Shown here: positions 5,608 through 5,953 of the stretch, piece after piece
Layout of the letters: each line of letters starts with the position of its first letter
How positions within the stretch are numbered: position 1 is the first letter of the stretch
Source: an uncultured delta proteobacterium
Lineage (GTDB): Bacteria > Myxococcota_A > Polyangia > Polyangiales > Ga0077539
Direction: 5' to 3'
NCBI GenBank assembly: GCA_903860995.1
Contig: CAIOSS010001154.1
Span: forward strand, 1 to 5,953
Length of the DNA stretch: 5,953 bases
The notes under the pieces: model-generated
Databases searched by the model: none
Told to the model about the DNA's origin: nothing
Seen by the model: only the letters and a program-made list of their open reading frames with translations
Program-made: the position numbers and the translations under genes

Positions 5608-5953
5608 ATGAAGCGTGCGTGGTGTGTGGTCGCGGCGGCGGTGTCGGCTGGGTGCGCCGCGGAGATCGCGCCGGCGGTCGACGCGGCGGTGCGGGATGGC
5701 GGAGCGGTCGACGCCGCGCCGGGGGACGGGGGGACGCCCGACGCGGCCACGACGGCGGACGTCCCGCCGCCGATCGCCTACGGGGGTCCGGACGACTGGT
5801 GCCCGGGGCGGGACCACTGCCGTGCGACGGGTGACGGACGGCTGCGGGTGGGCGTGGCGCGCGAGCTGATCAACCCCGAGATCGTCGAGCGGGAGTGGAC
5901 CGACACCAACCGCAACAACGCCTACGACATGGGCGAGGCCTTCGTCGACGTGA
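5608..5953 (+). CDS. Lipoprotein, N-terminal part, probably neutral/alkaline ceramidase-like
   Basis: The frame runs from ATG 5608 past the right edge (115 codons, no stop). MKRAW, a hydrophobic VVAAAV and SAGC16 form a short lipoprotein signal with a loose lipobox (Ser at -3). Residues 17-63 are an Ala/Asp/Pro/Gly linker ending IAYGGPDD. C65 and C71 (WCPGRDHC) may pair. LRVGVARELINPEIVE (79-94), then EWTDTNRNNAYDMGEAF, resembles from memory the start of the catalytic domain of myxobacterial proteins related to neutral/alkaline non-lysosomal ceramidases (PF04734), where GaA-x-x-ITPp-x-x-E-x-W-x-D is followed by an Asp/Asn-rich stretch. D99, N101, N103, D107 and E110 occupy positions 1, 3, 5, 9 and 12 of an EF-hand-like calcium loop. 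If it is a ceramidase it would split ceramides into sphingoid base and fatty acid outside the cytoplasm. The catalytic part lies outside the window, so the function is tentative; coding status and export are solid. Confidence 0.78.
   Translation, partial: MKRAWCVVAAAVSAGCAAEIAPAVDAAVRDGGAVDAAPGDGGTPDAATTADVPPPIAYGGPDDWCPGRDHCRATGDGRLRVGVARELINPEIVEREWTDTNRNNAYDMGEAFVDV

Noticed and set aside
5608..5953. Dockerin-type repeat as the reason for the DTNRNNAYDMGE loop
   Set aside because: Only one loop is visible and it follows directly on the ceramidase-like EREW segment; there is no second half of a dockerin.

Overview
The window is very GC-rich, with codon third positions almost all G or C. 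Several proteins are lipoprotein precursors in which a lipidated Cys is followed by a long Asp/Ala/Gly/Pro linker. This style, together with a tetracysteine-ribbon/membrane/'YGGPP' small protein, points to a chromosome of the Myxococcota (Polyangia, Sandaracinus-like). The taxon is inferred from protein style only. I see no rRNA, tRNA, CRISPR array, insertion sequence or phage gene.

Layout: (1) 1-328, minus strand, cut by the left edge: a small protein with an N-terminal Cys4 zinc-ribbon motif, one hydrophobic segment ending in Cys, and a Pro/Thr-rich tail. (2) 329-432: a short divergent intergenic region that should hold the outward promoters. (3) 433-2154, plus strand: an acyl-CoA dehydrogenase of the very-long-chain (VLCAD/ACAD9) type with the extra C-terminal domain. 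(4) 2154-3410, plus: an FAD-dependent monooxygenase (PF01494 type) whose ATG overlaps the previous stop by one base. (5) 3411-3490: an 80-base gap with tandem palindromes and a possible -10 element next to the next start codon. (6) 3491-5575, plus: an exported alpha/beta-hydrolase lipoprotein with a readable Ser492-Asp584-His642 triad. (7) 5608-5953, plus, cut by the right edge: a second lipoprotein whose visible part resembles myxobacterial neutral/alkaline ceramidase-like proteins and carries an EF-hand-like calcium loop.

How the genes may work together (inference): two surface or periplasmic lipoprotein hydrolases, one lipase/esterase-like and one perhaps ceramidase-like, could free fatty acids from exogenous or prey lipids. 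The cytoplasmic long-chain acyl-CoA dehydrogenase would then start beta-oxidation after CoA activation. The co-translated flavin monooxygenase has no clear place in this scheme and may act on an unusual acyl or aromatic substrate. All four plus-strand genes are closely spaced and could be one transcript, but the gap before the hydrolase may hold its own promoter.

The least explained item is the small zinc-ribbon/membrane protein at the left edge. It has an in-frame internal GTG, with a well-placed ribosome binding site, exactly where an ordinary lipoprotein signal peptide would begin.
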